DNA of 64,000 bases from positions 10,883,073-10,947,072 of the forward strand of contig CM032448.1 of the NCBI GenBank assembly GCA_019049505.1. Reading direction: 5' to 3'. Shown one piece after another: positions 1-12,323 of the stretch (the first letter of the stretch is position 1; each line of letters opens with the position of its first letter). The translations under genes and the position numbers were made by a program. This DNA is from Pachyrhynchus sulphureomaculatus. Taxonomy: Eukaryota > Arthropoda > Insecta > Coleoptera > Curculionidae. Below the pieces are notes generated by a model. It was not told where the DNA came from and did no database searches. It worked only from the letters and a program-made list of their open reading frames with translations.

Positions 1-196
1 ACGTGTCTAAATTGCCTCAGACCACTGAAAATCCCACGGATTAAGAAATACGCGCTTCAATTCGGTTTTCAATGCAAGAGACGTGAAAGCGGCCGAAATT
101 CATTGGCAGATTAGTAAAGTGTAAACAAAACAATTATTTAAAAAAATGGTCTTGTTTTACTTTAATATCAAAACGGTACTTATTTTAAAAACAAGC

Positions 197-198
<2 letters not shown>

Positions 199-271
<73 letters not shown>
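199..271. repeat. (TA)n microsatellite
   Basis: This is a pure TA tract of about 72 bases between the unit leader and the 3' end of the transposase remnant. The matching tracts in units 2 and 3 are about 115 and 155 bases, so the tract has changed length since the duplication. Confidence 0.95.
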
Positions 272-273
<2 letters not shown>

Positions 274-296
274 CATTAAAATTCCGGGTTGTACTT

Positions 297-1350
297 TGTT
301 AAATGTCAGTATAGTCAACAAATTCTAGACAATCAGTAGGATCTTCTCGATGTTTTTCAATCCACTGAGTCAACGGTAGCTCATCATCTGTGTCATATCT
401 ACATTCCTTCCTTAAAAATCCGCCATGCTTAAAACAGTTTGCAATGGTTTTTCTACTAACTCTTTGACAAGCCATATGGATAAAGTTTATAGCGTCCAAG
501 AGAGTTACAGAAAAAATTGTAATCTTTATCGATTTTCTCTAACATTTTCCTGTGTATCATGTGTCACACCTTGATCCATAAGCTGGAGCTTTGCACTTGT
601 GTTTGGAGGCATAAAAACCAATTTTATATGCTGTAGATCAACTTAAGCGTGCGCTGTACAGTTGTCAATCAAAAATAATATTTTTCTGTTTGTGAATTTT
701 AATTATTTCTTCCATTCGATAAGTTGGTTTTTAAAAAATTTCTAATGTCATCTAGGCTTTACTATTTGATCTGTACTTTACTGGTAAATGTTTGTTTTTA
801 AACCATCTGAGATTGGCGAACTTTCCTATTACCAACAATTTTCTTTTCTCTGTTCCAGACATAGTTGCAGTTACCAACACACTAAAACTTACTTTTGATA
901 ATTTTCCACCAGCACAATTCTCCGCGACAAACTTTAATGTCTTATCAGGCATCATCTAGTAAAACAAACGTGTTTCATCCACATTAAAAATGTCCACATA
1001 TTCATAACTTTCTCGAATTTCCGGCCATACATTGGCCAACCACTGATGAACAGCAGTCATATCACCTCCTGCAGTTTCTCCTGCTATCTTACCCCCACTA
1101 ATATTATGTCGCTTTCGTTCACTCCAACTTCTGGAACAGTGAAATTAGGTGTTCTCTATTTTCGTTAATAAATTCTGTTTTTTTTTCTTATTTTTTTGTA
1201 CTTTTCTTTTAGAATTTTTTTATTTATTCGGGATAACTTTTCTTTTTTGGTCCGTTTCAATTTGTCTTCGCATGACCGAATGTTTGACTGTCTTTTGTGA
1301 TTTATGTTTATTAAAATGTATTTTTTTCAATCTAATAGGTTTCTAGCAAC
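297..1350 (-). pseudogene. Tigger/pogo-like transposase remnant, unit 1
   Basis: Read on the minus strand, this encodes pieces of a DDE_1-type (pogo/Tigger) transposase. The piece VDIFNADETRLFY (first catalytic Asp) is followed by MMPDKTLKFVAENCAGGKLSK, then a segment with LFLIDNCTAHA (second Asp), and a tail ending in TQWIEKHREDPTDCLE. Frameshifts and stops break it throughout, and the DNA-binding N-terminus is missing or unrecognisable. Compared with units 2 and 3 it lacks about 20 bases near 553, and it is the only one of the three that keeps the Asp in DNCTAH. It is non-functional. The family call rests on motif recognition and is strong at superfamily level. Confidence 0.8.
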
Positions 1351-2754
1351 TTTAAGAGTATTTTCTGAAAACACTACACAGTGGATGTCCTTTTTATGAT
1401 TTTTTTGGATTCAACAGAGAAAAATACTTACGAAAACACGTGTCTCACTTAAAAGACAGAGAATTTTTTGTGTATACCCGTATAATTCAATTAGAAATAA
1501 ATAAACAGTGATAAATTCAGTTCATTGAGGAACCTAACGCAATTGGTAGAAAAACTATGACATCGTGTTCTTCGCTTACCTTGAGAATGGTTTGCTTTGA
1601 AACACTCTCAAATGACCTGAGTATAATCTCCAGTATATAAAATCATTCATTTTACTCCTCGGTTATATTATAAAGAAATATACTAAAAAGGATGAGACTA
1701 AATAAACTTAGCCACATTTAGCCGCTTTTACAAAAGCTAAAAAACTTTACGAAAATGTAAAGGTACGATAAAGTTCAAAACTTTCGCTACACTCGTTCTT
1801 TTTGATGTCGAAGTTAAAACCCTAAAAAAAGCGTTGCCTAAAGGCAAGCTGCTTTAACGAAATGTTGAACTCTTTAAAGTCGCATGATGTTTTTTTTTCT
1901 ATCTTTTATCTAACGTTTCAAGTTTCTCTAGCTTAGACTGACAATCGTTAACTTTGAAGCAATGTTTGTATAGTGCTATTACGATGTTGAGAGAGACGTA
2001 ACATTTTTTTTTAGTTTTATATTAATTCAGTTAGCAGAAGACTATTTCGCCGCGAAAGTTGTTTTTAACTTTACAGGAGAAGCGTTGAAGGCCCTAGAGC
2101 AGGGGGTGCTAACGCAGTGGGCAAAGTATGCATTGCACACAGGCGCTACCATAGTAAAGGCGTCCAACATTTCCGGCGAAGGCGCAATAACTGAAAAAAA
2201 ATCGATAAAGTAATTTACTTAGTCCCTTGCTTCCAAACACAGAGTTTTAAAATAGGGTAAGTAAATTACCACCTCTTTCACCCATTTCTCATCCATTATA
2301 AATTAAGAACTACTGGTTTCATCCATACTTCAATTGTTATGATATCATCTCTTCCGAGAGTTAGCGTATCAACAGATCGACAGGCTGTCTGTCAGATAGA
2401 CAGACCAATGAAAATGGAAAACTATGTTTTTAGTAATCCAAAAAACCTAAAACCTTAAGGAAAAGCAAACATTTCTGAGGGTACTTTTTCCACGAATACA
2501 ATGCTTACGGTTAGCAAAGGAAGTAAATACAATAAGTTCCCTGCCGCGTCATAAGTACGTGTCTAAATTGCCTCAGACCACTGAAAATCCCACGGATTAA
2601 GAAATACGCGTTTCAATTCGGTTTTCAATGCAAGAGACGTGTAAGCGGCCGAAATTCATCGGCAGATTAATAAAGTGTAAACAAAACAATTATTTAAAAA
2701 AATGGTCTTGTTCTACTTTAATATCAAAACGGTACTTATTTTATAAACAAGCCT

Positions 2755-2873
<119 letters not shown>

Positions 2874-2879
2874 CATTAA

Positions 2880-3960
2880 AATTCCGGGTTGTACTTTATA
2901 AATGTCAGCATCTTCAACAAGTTCTAGACAATCAGTGGGATCTTCTCGATGTTTTTCAATCCACTGAGTCAACGGTAGCTCATCATCTGTGTCATATCTA
3001 CATTCCTTCCTTAAAAATCCGCCATGCTTAAAACAGTTTGCAATGGTTTCTCTACTAACTCTTTAACAAGCCATATGGATAAAGTTTATAGCGTCCAAGA
3101 GAGTTACAGAAAAAAATTGTAACCTTTATCGATCGTCTCTAACATTTTCTTAAGTAAAATCTTCCTATAATGACATTTTAAAGAATGTGTCACACTTTGA
3201 TCCATAGGCTGGAGCTTTGCACTTGTGTTTGGAGGCATAAAAAACCAATTTTATTTGCTGTAGATCAACTTCAGCGTGCGCTATACAGTTGTAAATCAAA
3301 AATAACATTTTTCTGTTTGTGAATTTTAATTGTTTGTCCCATTCGATAAGTTCGTTTTTAAAAATTTCTAATGTCATCCAGGCTTTACTGTTTGATCTGT
3401 ACTTTACTGGTAAATGTTTGTTTTTAAACTTTCTGAGATTGGCGGACTTTCCTATCACCAACAATTTTTTTTTCTCTGTTCCAGACATAGTTGCAGTTAC
3501 CAACACAGTAATCCTTAGTTTTGATAATTTTCCACCAGCACAATTCTCTGCGACAAACTTTAATGTCTTATCAGGCATCATCTAGTAAAACAAACGCATT
3601 AAAAATGTCCACATATTCATAACTTTCTCGAATTTCCGGCCATACATTGGCCAACCACTGATGAACAGCAGTCATATCACCTCCTGCAGTTTCTCCTACT
3701 ATCTTACCCCCACTTATATTATGTCGCTTTCGTTCACTCCAACTTCTAGAACAGTTAAACTCGGTGTTCTCTATTTTTGTTTATAAATTCTGTTTTTAGT
3801 TTTCTTTTTTTTTGTTCTTTTTTTTAGAATTTTTTTATTTATTCGGGATAACTTTTCTTTTTTGGTCCTTTTCAATTTGTCTTCGCATAATCGAATGTTT
3901 GACTTTCTTTTATGATTTCTATTTATTAAAATGTATTTTTTCAATTTAATAGTTTTCTGG
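2880..3960 (-). pseudogene. Tigger/pogo-like transposase remnant, unit 2
   Basis: The longest open piece (3165-3581, minus, 138 codons) covers the region after the first Asp through the second catalytic block. It includes ATMSGTEKKKLLVIGKSANL and the segment around IYNCIAHAEVDLQQIKLVF. The second catalytic Asp of the DNxxAH motif is replaced by Tyr, a change shared with unit 3 but absent from unit 1. The piece with the first Asp, the WLANVWPEIRESYEYVDI-like segment, is present in another frame near 3600-3660. The copy is inactive because of the active-site loss plus frameshifts. Confidence 0.8.
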
Positions 3961-5036
3961 CAACTTTAAGTGTATCTTCTGAAAACACTACACGGTGTAT
4001 GCCTTTTTTTATGATTTTTTTGGATTCAGCATAGAAAAATACTTACGAAAACACGTGTCTCACTTAAAAGACAGAGAATTTTTTGTGTATACTCGTATAA
4101 TTTAATTAAAAATAAATAAACAGTGATAAATTCAGTTAATTGAGGAACCTGACGCAATTGGTAGAAAAAACTATGACAGCATGTTCTTCGTTTACCTTGA
4201 GAATGGTTTGCTTTCGCGTCCGAGAGAGCTGGTCCGAGATTTTTAAAACACTTTTAAATGACCTGAGTATAATCCCCAGTATATGAAATCATTCATTTTA
4301 GTCCTCGGTTATATTATAAAGAAATATACTAAAAAGGATGAGACTAAATAAACTTAGCCACATTTAGCCGCTTTTACAAAAGCTAAGAAACTTTGCGAAA
4401 AGGTAAAGGTACGATAAAGTTCAAAACTTTCGCTACACTCGTTCTTTTTGATGTCGAAGTTAAAACCCTAAAAAAGCGTTGCCTAAAGGCAAGCTGCTTT
4501 AACGAAATGTTGAACTCTTTAAAGTCGCATGATGTTTTTTTTTTCTATCTTTTATCTCACGTTTGAAGTTTCTCTAGCTTAGACTGACAATCGTTAACTT
4601 TGAAGCAATGTTTGTATAGTGCTATTTCGATGTTGAGAGAGACGTAAATTTTTTTCTTTAATTTTATATTAACTCAGTTAGCAGAAGTCCATTTCGCCGC
4701 GAAAGTTGTTTTTGACTTTACAGGAGAATCGTTGAAGGCCTTAGAGCAGGGGGTGCTAACGCAGTGGGCAAAGTATGCATTGCACACAGGCGCTTCCATA
4801 ATAAAGGCGTCAAATATTTCCGGCGAAGGGGGAATAACTGAAAAAAAAAATGGATAAAGTGATTTATTAAATCCCTTCCTTCCAAAAACATAGTTTTAAA
4901 ATATATATTGATCTAACTTCCTCAAGTAAGGGTAAGTAAATTACCACCTATTTCACCCACTTCTCACCCGTTACAAATTAAGCACTACTGGTTTCATTCA
5001 TACTTCAATTGTTATGATATCATCTCGTCCTAGAGT

Positions 5037-5264
5037 CAGGGATGTCAAAGATACGGCTTGCGGGCCGCATCCGGCCCCCGGGACGTATCAATAAGGCCCG
5101 CGATCGCAATGTGTCACAGAAAGAAGAATCATGTTTTTTAGAGCCGTATATTGTATACTATATAATTAAATAATTCAGTACATTTTTTTTTATTTGAATC
5201 TGGCCCGCCTACACATTCTAAATTTAATATATGGCCCTCTGCAAAATTGAGTTTGACACCTCTG
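5037..5264. mobile_element. Small hAT-type non-autonomous element (MITE)
   Basis: This 228 bp insertion is present only in unit 2. It starts cagggatgtcaaa and ends tttgacacctctg, which are imperfect inverted termini of the CAGGGGTGTCAAA type seen in many hAT-derived small elements. The interior is rich in ggcccgc and cggcc motifs. The flanks share an imperfect duplication (around tagagt / aagagct), roughly as expected for an 8-bp hAT target site. Comparison with units 1 and 3 shows the empty site. It has no coding capacity. Confidence 0.75.
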
Positions 5265-5662
5265 TAAGAGCTATCGTATCAACAGATCGATAGGCTGTCT
5301 GTCAGATAGACAAACCGATGAAAATGAGAAAATATGTTTTTCGTGATCCAAAAACCCTAAAACCGTAAGGAAAAGCAAAAATTTCTGAGGGTAATTTTTC
5401 CACGAAAACAATACTTACTACCAGCAAAGGAAGTAAATACAATAAGTTCCCTGCTGCGCCATAAGTACGTGTTTAAATTGCCTCAGACCACTGAAAATCC
5501 TACGGATTGAGAAATACGAGCTTCAGTTCGGTTTTCAATGCAAGAGACGTGAAAGCGGCCGAAATTCATCGGCAGATTAGTAAAGTGTAAACAAAACAAT
5601 TATTTAAAAAAATGGTCTTGTTTTACTTTAATATCAAAACGGTACTTATTTTATAAACAAGC

Positions 5663-5823
<161 letters not shown>

Positions 5824-5839
5824 AATAATTCATTAAAAT

Positions 5840-6860
5840 TCGGGGTTGTACTTTGTTAAATATCAGCATCTTCAACAAATTCTAGACAATCAGTGGGATC
5901 TTCTCGATGTTTTTTCCAATCCACTGAGTCAACGGTAGCTCATCATCTGTGTCATATCTACATTCCTTCCTTAAAAATCCGCCATGCTTAAAACAGTTTG
6001 CAATGGTTTCTCTACTAACTCTTTGACAAGCCATATGGATAAAGTTTATAGCGTCCAAGAGAGTTACAGAAAAAATTGTAATCTTTATCGATCGTCTCTA
6101 ACATTTTCTTAAGAAAAATCTTTCTATAATGACATTTTAAAGAATGTGTCACACTTTGATCCATAGGCTGGAGCTTTGCACTTGTGTTTGGAGGCATAAA
6201 AACCAATTTTATTTGCTGTAGATCAACTTCAGCGTGCGCTGTACAGTTGTAAATCAAAAATAACATTTTTCTGTTTGTGAATTTTAATTGTTTGTCCCAT
6301 TCGATAAGTTCGTTTTTAAAAATTTCTAATGTCATCCAGACTTTACTGTTTGATTTGTACTTTACTGGTAAATGTTTGTTTTTAAACCATCTGAGATTGG
6401 CGGACTTTCCTATCACCAACAATTTTCTTTTCTCTGTTCCAGACATAGTTGCAGTTACCAACACGGTGATCCTCACTTTTGATAATTTTCTGCGACAAAC
6501 TTTAATGTCTTATCAGGCATCATCTAGTAAAACAAACGCGTTTCATCCGCGTTAAAAATATCCACATATTCATAACTTTCTCGAATTTCCGGCCATACAT
6601 TGGCCAACCACTGATCAAGGACAGTCATATCCCCTCCTGCAGTTTTTCCTACTGTCTTACCCCCACGAATATTATGTCGCTTTCGTTCACTCCAACTTCT
6701 AGAACAGTTAAACACGGTGTTCTCTAACTCTTCTTTTTTGGTCCTTTTTAATTTGTCTTCGCATAACCGAATGTTTGACTTTCTTTTATGATTTCTAGTT
6801 ATTAAATGTATTTTTTTCAATTTAATAGTTTTCTGGCAACTTTAAGTGTATTTTCTGAAA
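5840..6860 (-). pseudogene. Tigger/pogo-like transposase remnant, unit 3
   Basis: This is the best preserved of the three. The minus-strand frame 6015-6476 (153 codons) runs from RITVLVTATMSGTEKRKLLV through IYNCTAHAEVDLQQIKLVF to MPPNTSAKLQPMDQSVTHSL, which are the typical DDE_1 landmarks including the third acidic residue in QPMDQ. The upstream piece (6524-6820) carries DQWLANVWPEIRESYEYVDI and FNADETRLFY with the first Asp. The second Asp is Tyr, as in unit 2. The two pieces are separated by a short deletion near 6485 that removes the AENCAGG segment. It is an inactive copy on the same strand as its siblings. Confidence 0.82.
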
Positions 6861-7585
6861 ACACTACATGGTGGATGTCTTTTTTTATGATTTTTTTGGA
6901 TTCAGCACAGAAAAATACTTACGAAAACACGTGTATACCCGTATAATTCAATTAAAAATAAATAAACAGTGATAAATTATGTGTAACTAAATACAATTGA
7001 GTTCATTGAGGAACCTGATGCAACTGGTAGAAAAACTATGATAGCATGTTCTTCGCTTACCTTGTAAATGGTTTGCTTTTGCGTCGGAGAGAACTGGTCC
7101 GAGATTTTTAAAACACTCTCAAATGACCCGAGTATAATCCCCAGTATATGAAATCATTCATTTTACTCCTCGGTTATATTAAAAAGAAATATACTAAAAA
7201 GGATGAGACTCAATAAACTTAGCCACATTTAGCCGCTTTTACTTTAAGCTAAAAAACTTTACGAACAGGTAAAGGTACGATAAAGTTCAAAACTTTCGGT
7301 ACACTCGTTCTTTTTGATGTCGAAAACCCTAAAAAAACGTTGCCTAAAGGCAAGCTGCTTTAACGAAATGTTGAACTCTTTAAAGTCGCATGATGTTTTT
7401 TTTTTCTATCTTTTATCTAACGTTTGAAGTTTCTCTAGCTTAGACTGACAATCGTTAACTTTGAAGCAATGTTTGTATAGTGCTATTACGATGTTGAGAG
7501 AGACGTATTTTTTTTTCTTTAGTTTTTATATTAATTCCGTGGGCAGAACACTGCGTCGCGAAAGTTGTTTTTGGTTTTATAGAAG

Positions 7586-9143
7586 ACTAGCCGGGCCCGT
7601 GGCTCCGCTCGCGTGAACTTGAGTCGCTACTATCGTCACTGCTTATTCCTTATGTCACCCAACGTAATAAAATATCTCCCATTATTTCCCCTTTTCTCCC
7701 AATATTTCTCCTCATCTCCCATTATCTCTACACAATTTCCATTATCTAGGCTTATCTCTGCTCATCTCCCATTATTTCTCCTTATCTCCCATTATTTCTC
7801 CTTATCTCCCATTATCTCACCTTATTTCCCATTATCTAGGCTTACCTCGACTTATCTCACAATATTTCTCCTTATCTCCCGTTATTTCTCCTTATCTCCC
7901 ATTATCTCACCATAACTCCGGTTATCTAGACTTATCTCTGCTTATCTCCCATTATTTCTCCTTATCTCCCATTATTTATACTTATCTCCCATAACTCACC
8001 TTATCTCCCATTATCAAGGCTTATCTCGACTTATCTTCCATTATTTCTCCTTATCTGCCATTATCTCACCTTATCTCCCATTATTTAGGCTTATATCGAA
8101 TTACATAGAACATATGTATAAATTTATAAAAATACGTAAATCGGATAAGTGGTTCTTGAGTGATAAGCTTACTAACGGATAGACAGACAGACAGAGAGAC
8201 GTTGCATTTTATATATATTAAATTCTTTGCTACATGATATTGTTCCATATTTAATGCTTTAGGCAGTGTATTGCAAGAGAACGCGTTAGCGGCAAACTTT
8301 TCTCCGACTTGATGCACTATTATCGTCACTGCTTATTCCTTATGTCACCTAACGTAATAAAATATATTCTATAACCTGGCCAAAGAACATACGTATGCTT
8401 AAAAAAAGCACGTAAATCGGATAAGTCGTTCTTCAGTGATAAGCGGACTAACAGACAGAGAGACGTTGCATTTTATATATATTATATATATATATCCTTT
8501 GTTCCATATTTAGTGGTTTAGGCAGTGTATTGCAAGAGAACGCGCGGCAAACTTTTTTCCGATTTGATTCACTATTATAGTCTTTAACGTGGCCAGAGAA
8601 CATACGTATGTTTTAACAAAAAAGCACGTAAATCGGATAAGTGGTTCTCCAGTGATAAGAGCACTAACGGACGGACAGACAGACGGATAGAGAGACGTTG
8701 CATTTTATATATATTATAGATATAGATTATTATTATTATTATATAAATATATGTATGAATTTAAAAAAAGACACGTAAATCGGATAAGTGGTTCTCGCGT
8801 GATAAACGCACTAATGGTCAGACAGACAGACAGAGAGACATTGCATTTTATATATTATAGATATTCTCTGCTACATAATATTGTTCGATAATTATTGGTT
8901 TAGGCTGTGTATTGTAAGGGAACGCGCTAGCGGCAAACTTTTTTCCGACTTCACTCACTATTTTACGTCACTGCTCATTCCGTATGCTACCTATCGTAAT
9001 AAAATATAGCCTATAACCTGGCCAGAGAACATATGTATGTTTTAAACAAAAAGTACGTAAATCGGATAAGTGGTTATCCAGTGATAAGCGCACTAACGGA
9101 CAGAAAGACAGACAGACAGAGAGGTGTTGCATTTTATATATAT
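7586..9143. mobile_element. Unclassified 1.5 kb interspersed element, copy 1
   Basis: The copy begins actagccgggcccgtggctc and ends in ttgcattttatatatattat. It is flanked by the direct repeat TATAGAAG (7578-7585 and 9144-9151), and removing it joins the two halves of unit 3. It has no coding capacity. From 7670 to 8100 it is a minisatellite of tctcccattatttctcctta-type words. After that come several repeats of a ~270-300 bp module containing cacgtaaatcggataagtgg, then gacagacagaca and ttgcattttatatata. Related copies lie at 31904-33448 and 47135-48608. The GC-rich head and gacagacagac tail are common in insect interspersed repeats, but I cannot assign a class. Part of TATAG could belong to the element end. 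Confidence 0.75.
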
Positions 9144-9600
9144 TATAGAAGCGTTGAACGCCTTGGAGCAGGGGGCGCTAACGCAGTGGGCAAAGTATGC
9201 ATTGCACACAGAAGAAGGGGAAAAATCTGAAAAAAAAAATCAATAAAGTGATTTGCCCAGTCTCTTCCTTCCAAACACAGAGTTTTAAAATATTTATCGA
9301 ACTTAACTTTCTCAAGTAAAGGTAAGTAAATTCCCACCCTTCCTACTTGTTATTAATTAAAAAACTACTGGCTTCACTCATTTTTCCATTGTTATGATAT
9401 CATCTTGTTTGAGAGCTATCGTATCAACAGATCGACTAGCTGATTGTCAGATAGTTCGATGGAAATGAGCAAATATGTTTTTCGTGATCCTAAGACCATA
9501 AAAAATAGCAAAAATTTCTTAGGATATTTTTTTCCACGAATACAATGTTTCCCGTTACCAAGGGAAGTAAATACAGTAAATTCCCTGTTGCGTCATAAGT

Positions 9601-9797
9601 ACATGTTTAAACCACTCAAAACTCTACGAATTGAAAAATAGGCGCTTTAATTCGTTTTTTCAATGCAAGAGACGTGAAAGTGGTCGAAATTCATCGGCAG
9701 ATTAGTAAAGTTTATGGCGAAAAAACATTGTTTAAAAAATGACATTGTGTTACTTTAATTTCAAAACGGTTTACTTTAAAAACAAGTCTATATATAC
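9601..9797. repeat. Truncated tandem unit 4 (leader only)
   Basis: The unit leader starts a fourth time (acatgtttaaacc...caatgcaagagacgtgaaag). It runs as far as aacaagtctatatata, where the TA tract would begin, and is then replaced by the terminus of another pogo-type element. It is the most diverged of the four leaders. Confidence 0.75.
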
Positions 9798-11150
9798 AGT
9801 AAAACCTGTGTTAACGACCCCCTGTCATAAGCGGCCGCCTGTGGTAACGGACAGCAATAAGCTTCCCGAAACCTATTACATATAAATTCCTGTATACAAA
9901 AACCTGTTAATTACGGCCACTTGTATTAAACGGTCACGGCCAGTTAAATCGAAATTTTTATGACATATTTCCTTGGAAATTTACCTGGTAATAACGACCT
10001 GGCTGTCCGAAGGGTTTTATGATATACTAATTATTTTTATGGGCTTTCAACTTTTTACTTTTACTACTACTGTAACTAAGCAATTTATTCAAGAAAATAT
10101 CCATTATTATTGATAAAATTATCTGGTAAAAATTCGAAGTTTTCTGTTTATTCCATTATTTTAAAGTTGTCTTCGTAATGAACACTCTTAATAATTTCTC
10201 TTGAAACGAAAACGTTTGTCACTAAAAGATAAAATTATTATCATTGCTGAAAGTGAAAAGTTTGCGTTAAGTTCGCGAAAACTGGCTGAAAAGTTCGAGG
10301 TTGGAAAAACGCAAATTCTCAATATATTAAAAAATAAGAGTGAACTAAAAGGGTGTTTGAAGAGGGTATTAACTTGGAGCAAAAACGAAAATTTCCCAAG
10401 TCAGCAGGATTAGCAGTGAATCATGTTGTCTACAATTGGTTTTGCAAGACCAGAAATAAAGCAGTTCCAATATCTGGACCACTACTCAAACAAAAAGCAC
10501 TGGAGGCGTCAAGCAGCTTGAAAGTGGAAAATTTCGCTGCATCAAATGGAATGATTTCTATAAACGGCACAATATTACTTTTAAGTCAGTTTCTGGTGAG
10601 TCCACAGATGTAAATTTGAAAGCTGAGAGGCCTGGAAAACTACATTACCGCTAATTTTAAAAGGTTATTCTCCACGAGATGTATACAATGCTGATGAAAC
10701 AGGTCTTTATTACCGAGCCATGCCAAATAAGACATTTGCTTTAAAAAACAATAAATGTGCAGGAAAGAAGGTAGCAAAATAGCGATTAACTATTGTACTG
10801 TGTGCAAATATGGAAGAAGAAAAAGAAAATCCGTTAATAATTGAGAACAGTAAAAAATCTCTTTGTTTTAAAGGTAGTCATGTTGACAAGTTACCCTTTG
10901 AATGAGAATCTAACAAAAAGGCCTGGATGACGTCAGAAATTATGACCAGATGGCTCCATCAATTCGATAATAAAATGAAGAAACAAAATAGAAAAGTGCT
11001 GCTTTTCTTGGACAATACTACCTCCCATTCTAAAGTACCACTAGAAAATTTTAAGCTGGTTTTTTTGCCACCAAATACCACTTCCTATTATCAGCCTTCA
11101 GACCAAGGAATAATTCAAAATTTTAAGATGATATGTATATAGAAAATTTT
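9798..11150 (+). mobile_element. pogo/Tigger-type DNA transposon, 3' truncated
   Basis: The left end is cagtaaaacctgtgttaacg, which matches the CAGTAAAACCT-type inverted terminus of pogo/Tigger elements. It directly follows a TA, as expected for TA-targeted insertion. The transposase remnant lies on the plus strand downstream. No matching inverted copy of the left terminus is visible before the next (TA)n tract at 11600, so the right end is lost. The insertion went into the TA-rich position of tandem unit 4. Confidence 0.8.
10201..11142 (+). pseudogene. Tigger-like transposase, broken
   Basis: The N-terminus (KRKRLSLKDKIIIIAESEK, then SSRKLAEKFEVGKTQILNIL) is a CENP-B-type helix-turn-helix. 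A +1 frame change near 10360 leads to QKRKFPKSAGLAVNHVVYNW and a second DNA-binding segment. The catalytic core appears as YNADETGLYYRAMPNKTFAL (about 10685-10745), interrupted by a TAG. After another stop comes VLLFLDNTTSHSKV with the second Asp, followed by FLPPNTTSYYQPSDQGIIQN with the third acidic position. All three catalytic Asp are present but the frame is broken at least four times. It differs clearly from the minus-strand Tigger remnants in units 1-3, so it is a separate lineage. Confidence 0.85.
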
Positions 11151-11599
11151 TGATTTTTATAACAAATTTCTGCAGCTTTACCTATATCTATCAACATGTC
11201 ACTTATAGTTCATATAAATCTGGCAGAAAATCAAATATAGACACGTATACACAATGCTAACTTAGTTTACCGATAGACACTCTCTATTCCCCTTAAGGGC
11301 AAAGCGGTGCCGTCGGAGCATCCCTTTGATGGTGCCATTCTCCTGAGGTCAATCGTAGTAACTTCTATTAGAGAGTCTCTTCAGGCGGTGAACATATACA
11401 GTGCTACATTGTCTCAAATTTCGCAAATCCATTAATGTGGAAACTTAATTTAATAGGTCATTATTAGGGGTTAATTTCATTTTGTGCTGTAGATGGCAAC
11501 GATAAACGATGTTTAAATACATTGTTAATATCCTGGTAAGTATGTTCCCTGAACATTTTTTGGCTTACGAATTTAAAATACAAAGCGTATAAACCACCA

Positions 11600-11600
<1 letters not shown>
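11151..11600. other. Unassigned intergenic stretch
   Basis: I see no gene, terminal repeat or coding remnant here. Open frames are short and base composition is close to that of the flanks. It ends at a (TA)n tract that marks the left edge of the Penelope-like locus. Confidence 0.5.

Positions 11601-11658
<58 letters not shown>
11600..11658. repeat. (TA)n tract at left edge of Penelope-like locus
   Basis: A TA tract of about 57 bases abuts the conserved PLE terminal sequence (gacgaatattctcacgggtg). A matching tract lies at the far right edge at 19572-19638. Confidence 0.9.
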
Positions 11659-11660
<2 letters not shown>

Positions 11661-11664
11661 AATA

Positions 11665-12036
11665 GGTTACGACGAATATTCTCACGGGTGTGAAATGTAG
11701 TAGTGGTTGAAGTTTAACTACTGGGAAACGCCCTGATAAGGAGAAGAGATGAGCAATCAAAGATCTATAGGCTCTAGTATCTGATTTTTTATTTTTTATT
11801 ATCAAACTTTCGTTGCAAAGTTAGGACGTTCGTTATGATATGTGATTTATAAAATTTATAAGGATGTATAAGAAATTACTTACAAAATTTAGCAGTTAAT
11901 TCATCTCTGGTGAATAAAATTAAGTTTGCATTTCGTTGGCAGGTAGTAAGTATAATCACAGAAAAAACATGACAAAAGGACACTTAGAGAGTTACACAGG
12001 CATCAGAAATTAAAATACTATAAATAATATTTTTAA
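11665..12036 (-). mobile_element. Penelope-like element 3' end, left inverted arm
   Basis: Read on the minus strand, about 310 bp (12036 down to about 11725) matches the plus-strand sequence at 19130-19515. Shared landmarks are acacttagagagttacacag, gtgatttataaaatttataa and the gagaagagatgagcaatcaa block. The outer 30 bases (cgaatattctcacgggtgtg ... tagtagtggtt) also match the terminus of the PLE at 55003-55038. It therefore looks like the 3' part of a PLE pointing left, the counterpart of the right arm. It is non-coding. Confidence 0.75.
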
Positions 12037-12052
12037 GGGGGGGGGGGGGGGG
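12037..12052 (+). repeat. Poly-G run of 16
   Basis: Sixteen consecutive G are followed by taggggtaggg. The run sits exactly where similarity to the right PLE arm stops and the sequence linked to the Mutator-like transposase begins, so it marks the junction. Confidence 0.9.
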
Positions 12053-12323
12053 TAGGGGTAGGGTTCTAAAATTATTTTTTTTCGATTTTTTCAAAATTTG
12101 TGAGATGAAAGTACCACATTTCAAGAATATTTCAAGTCAATACCAAAAAAAAACTGATGGAGATAGAGCGTTTTTAGTTTGAGTCCCTCCAATACGATTT
12201 CCAACGTGCCTCAATAAATTCAGTGAATAACGTATAGTTCAGTTTAGGTTAGGTATTTTGCCAAACACGTGCTCTGTGTATTTCTATTAGTTCTCTCAGT
12301 GATTTTATATTAATTATAATCAA

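Larger units (their letters stand above)
1..2556. repeat. Tandem unit 1 of a 2.6-2.9 kb repeat
   Basis: The first bases of the window (acgtgtctaaattgcctcag) recur at 2557 and, with changes, at 5467 and 9601, and the intervening sequence is collinear each time. Each unit holds, in order, a short leader, a (TA)n tract, a Tigger-like transposase remnant on the minus strand and about 1.1 kb of non-coding DNA with the landmark ggtacgataaagttcaaaac and a conserved end (ttccctgccgcgtcataagt). This makes the region a tandem segmental duplication. Unit 1 has no later insertion and gives the base length, 2556 bp. The 1350-2556 stretch contains no gene that I can see. Confidence 0.85.

Noticed and set aside
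7613..7915. 100-codon Ser/Leu/Ile/Pro-rich frame, also at 47254-47646
   Set aside because: It is the translation of the tctcccattatt minisatellite inside the unclassified element.
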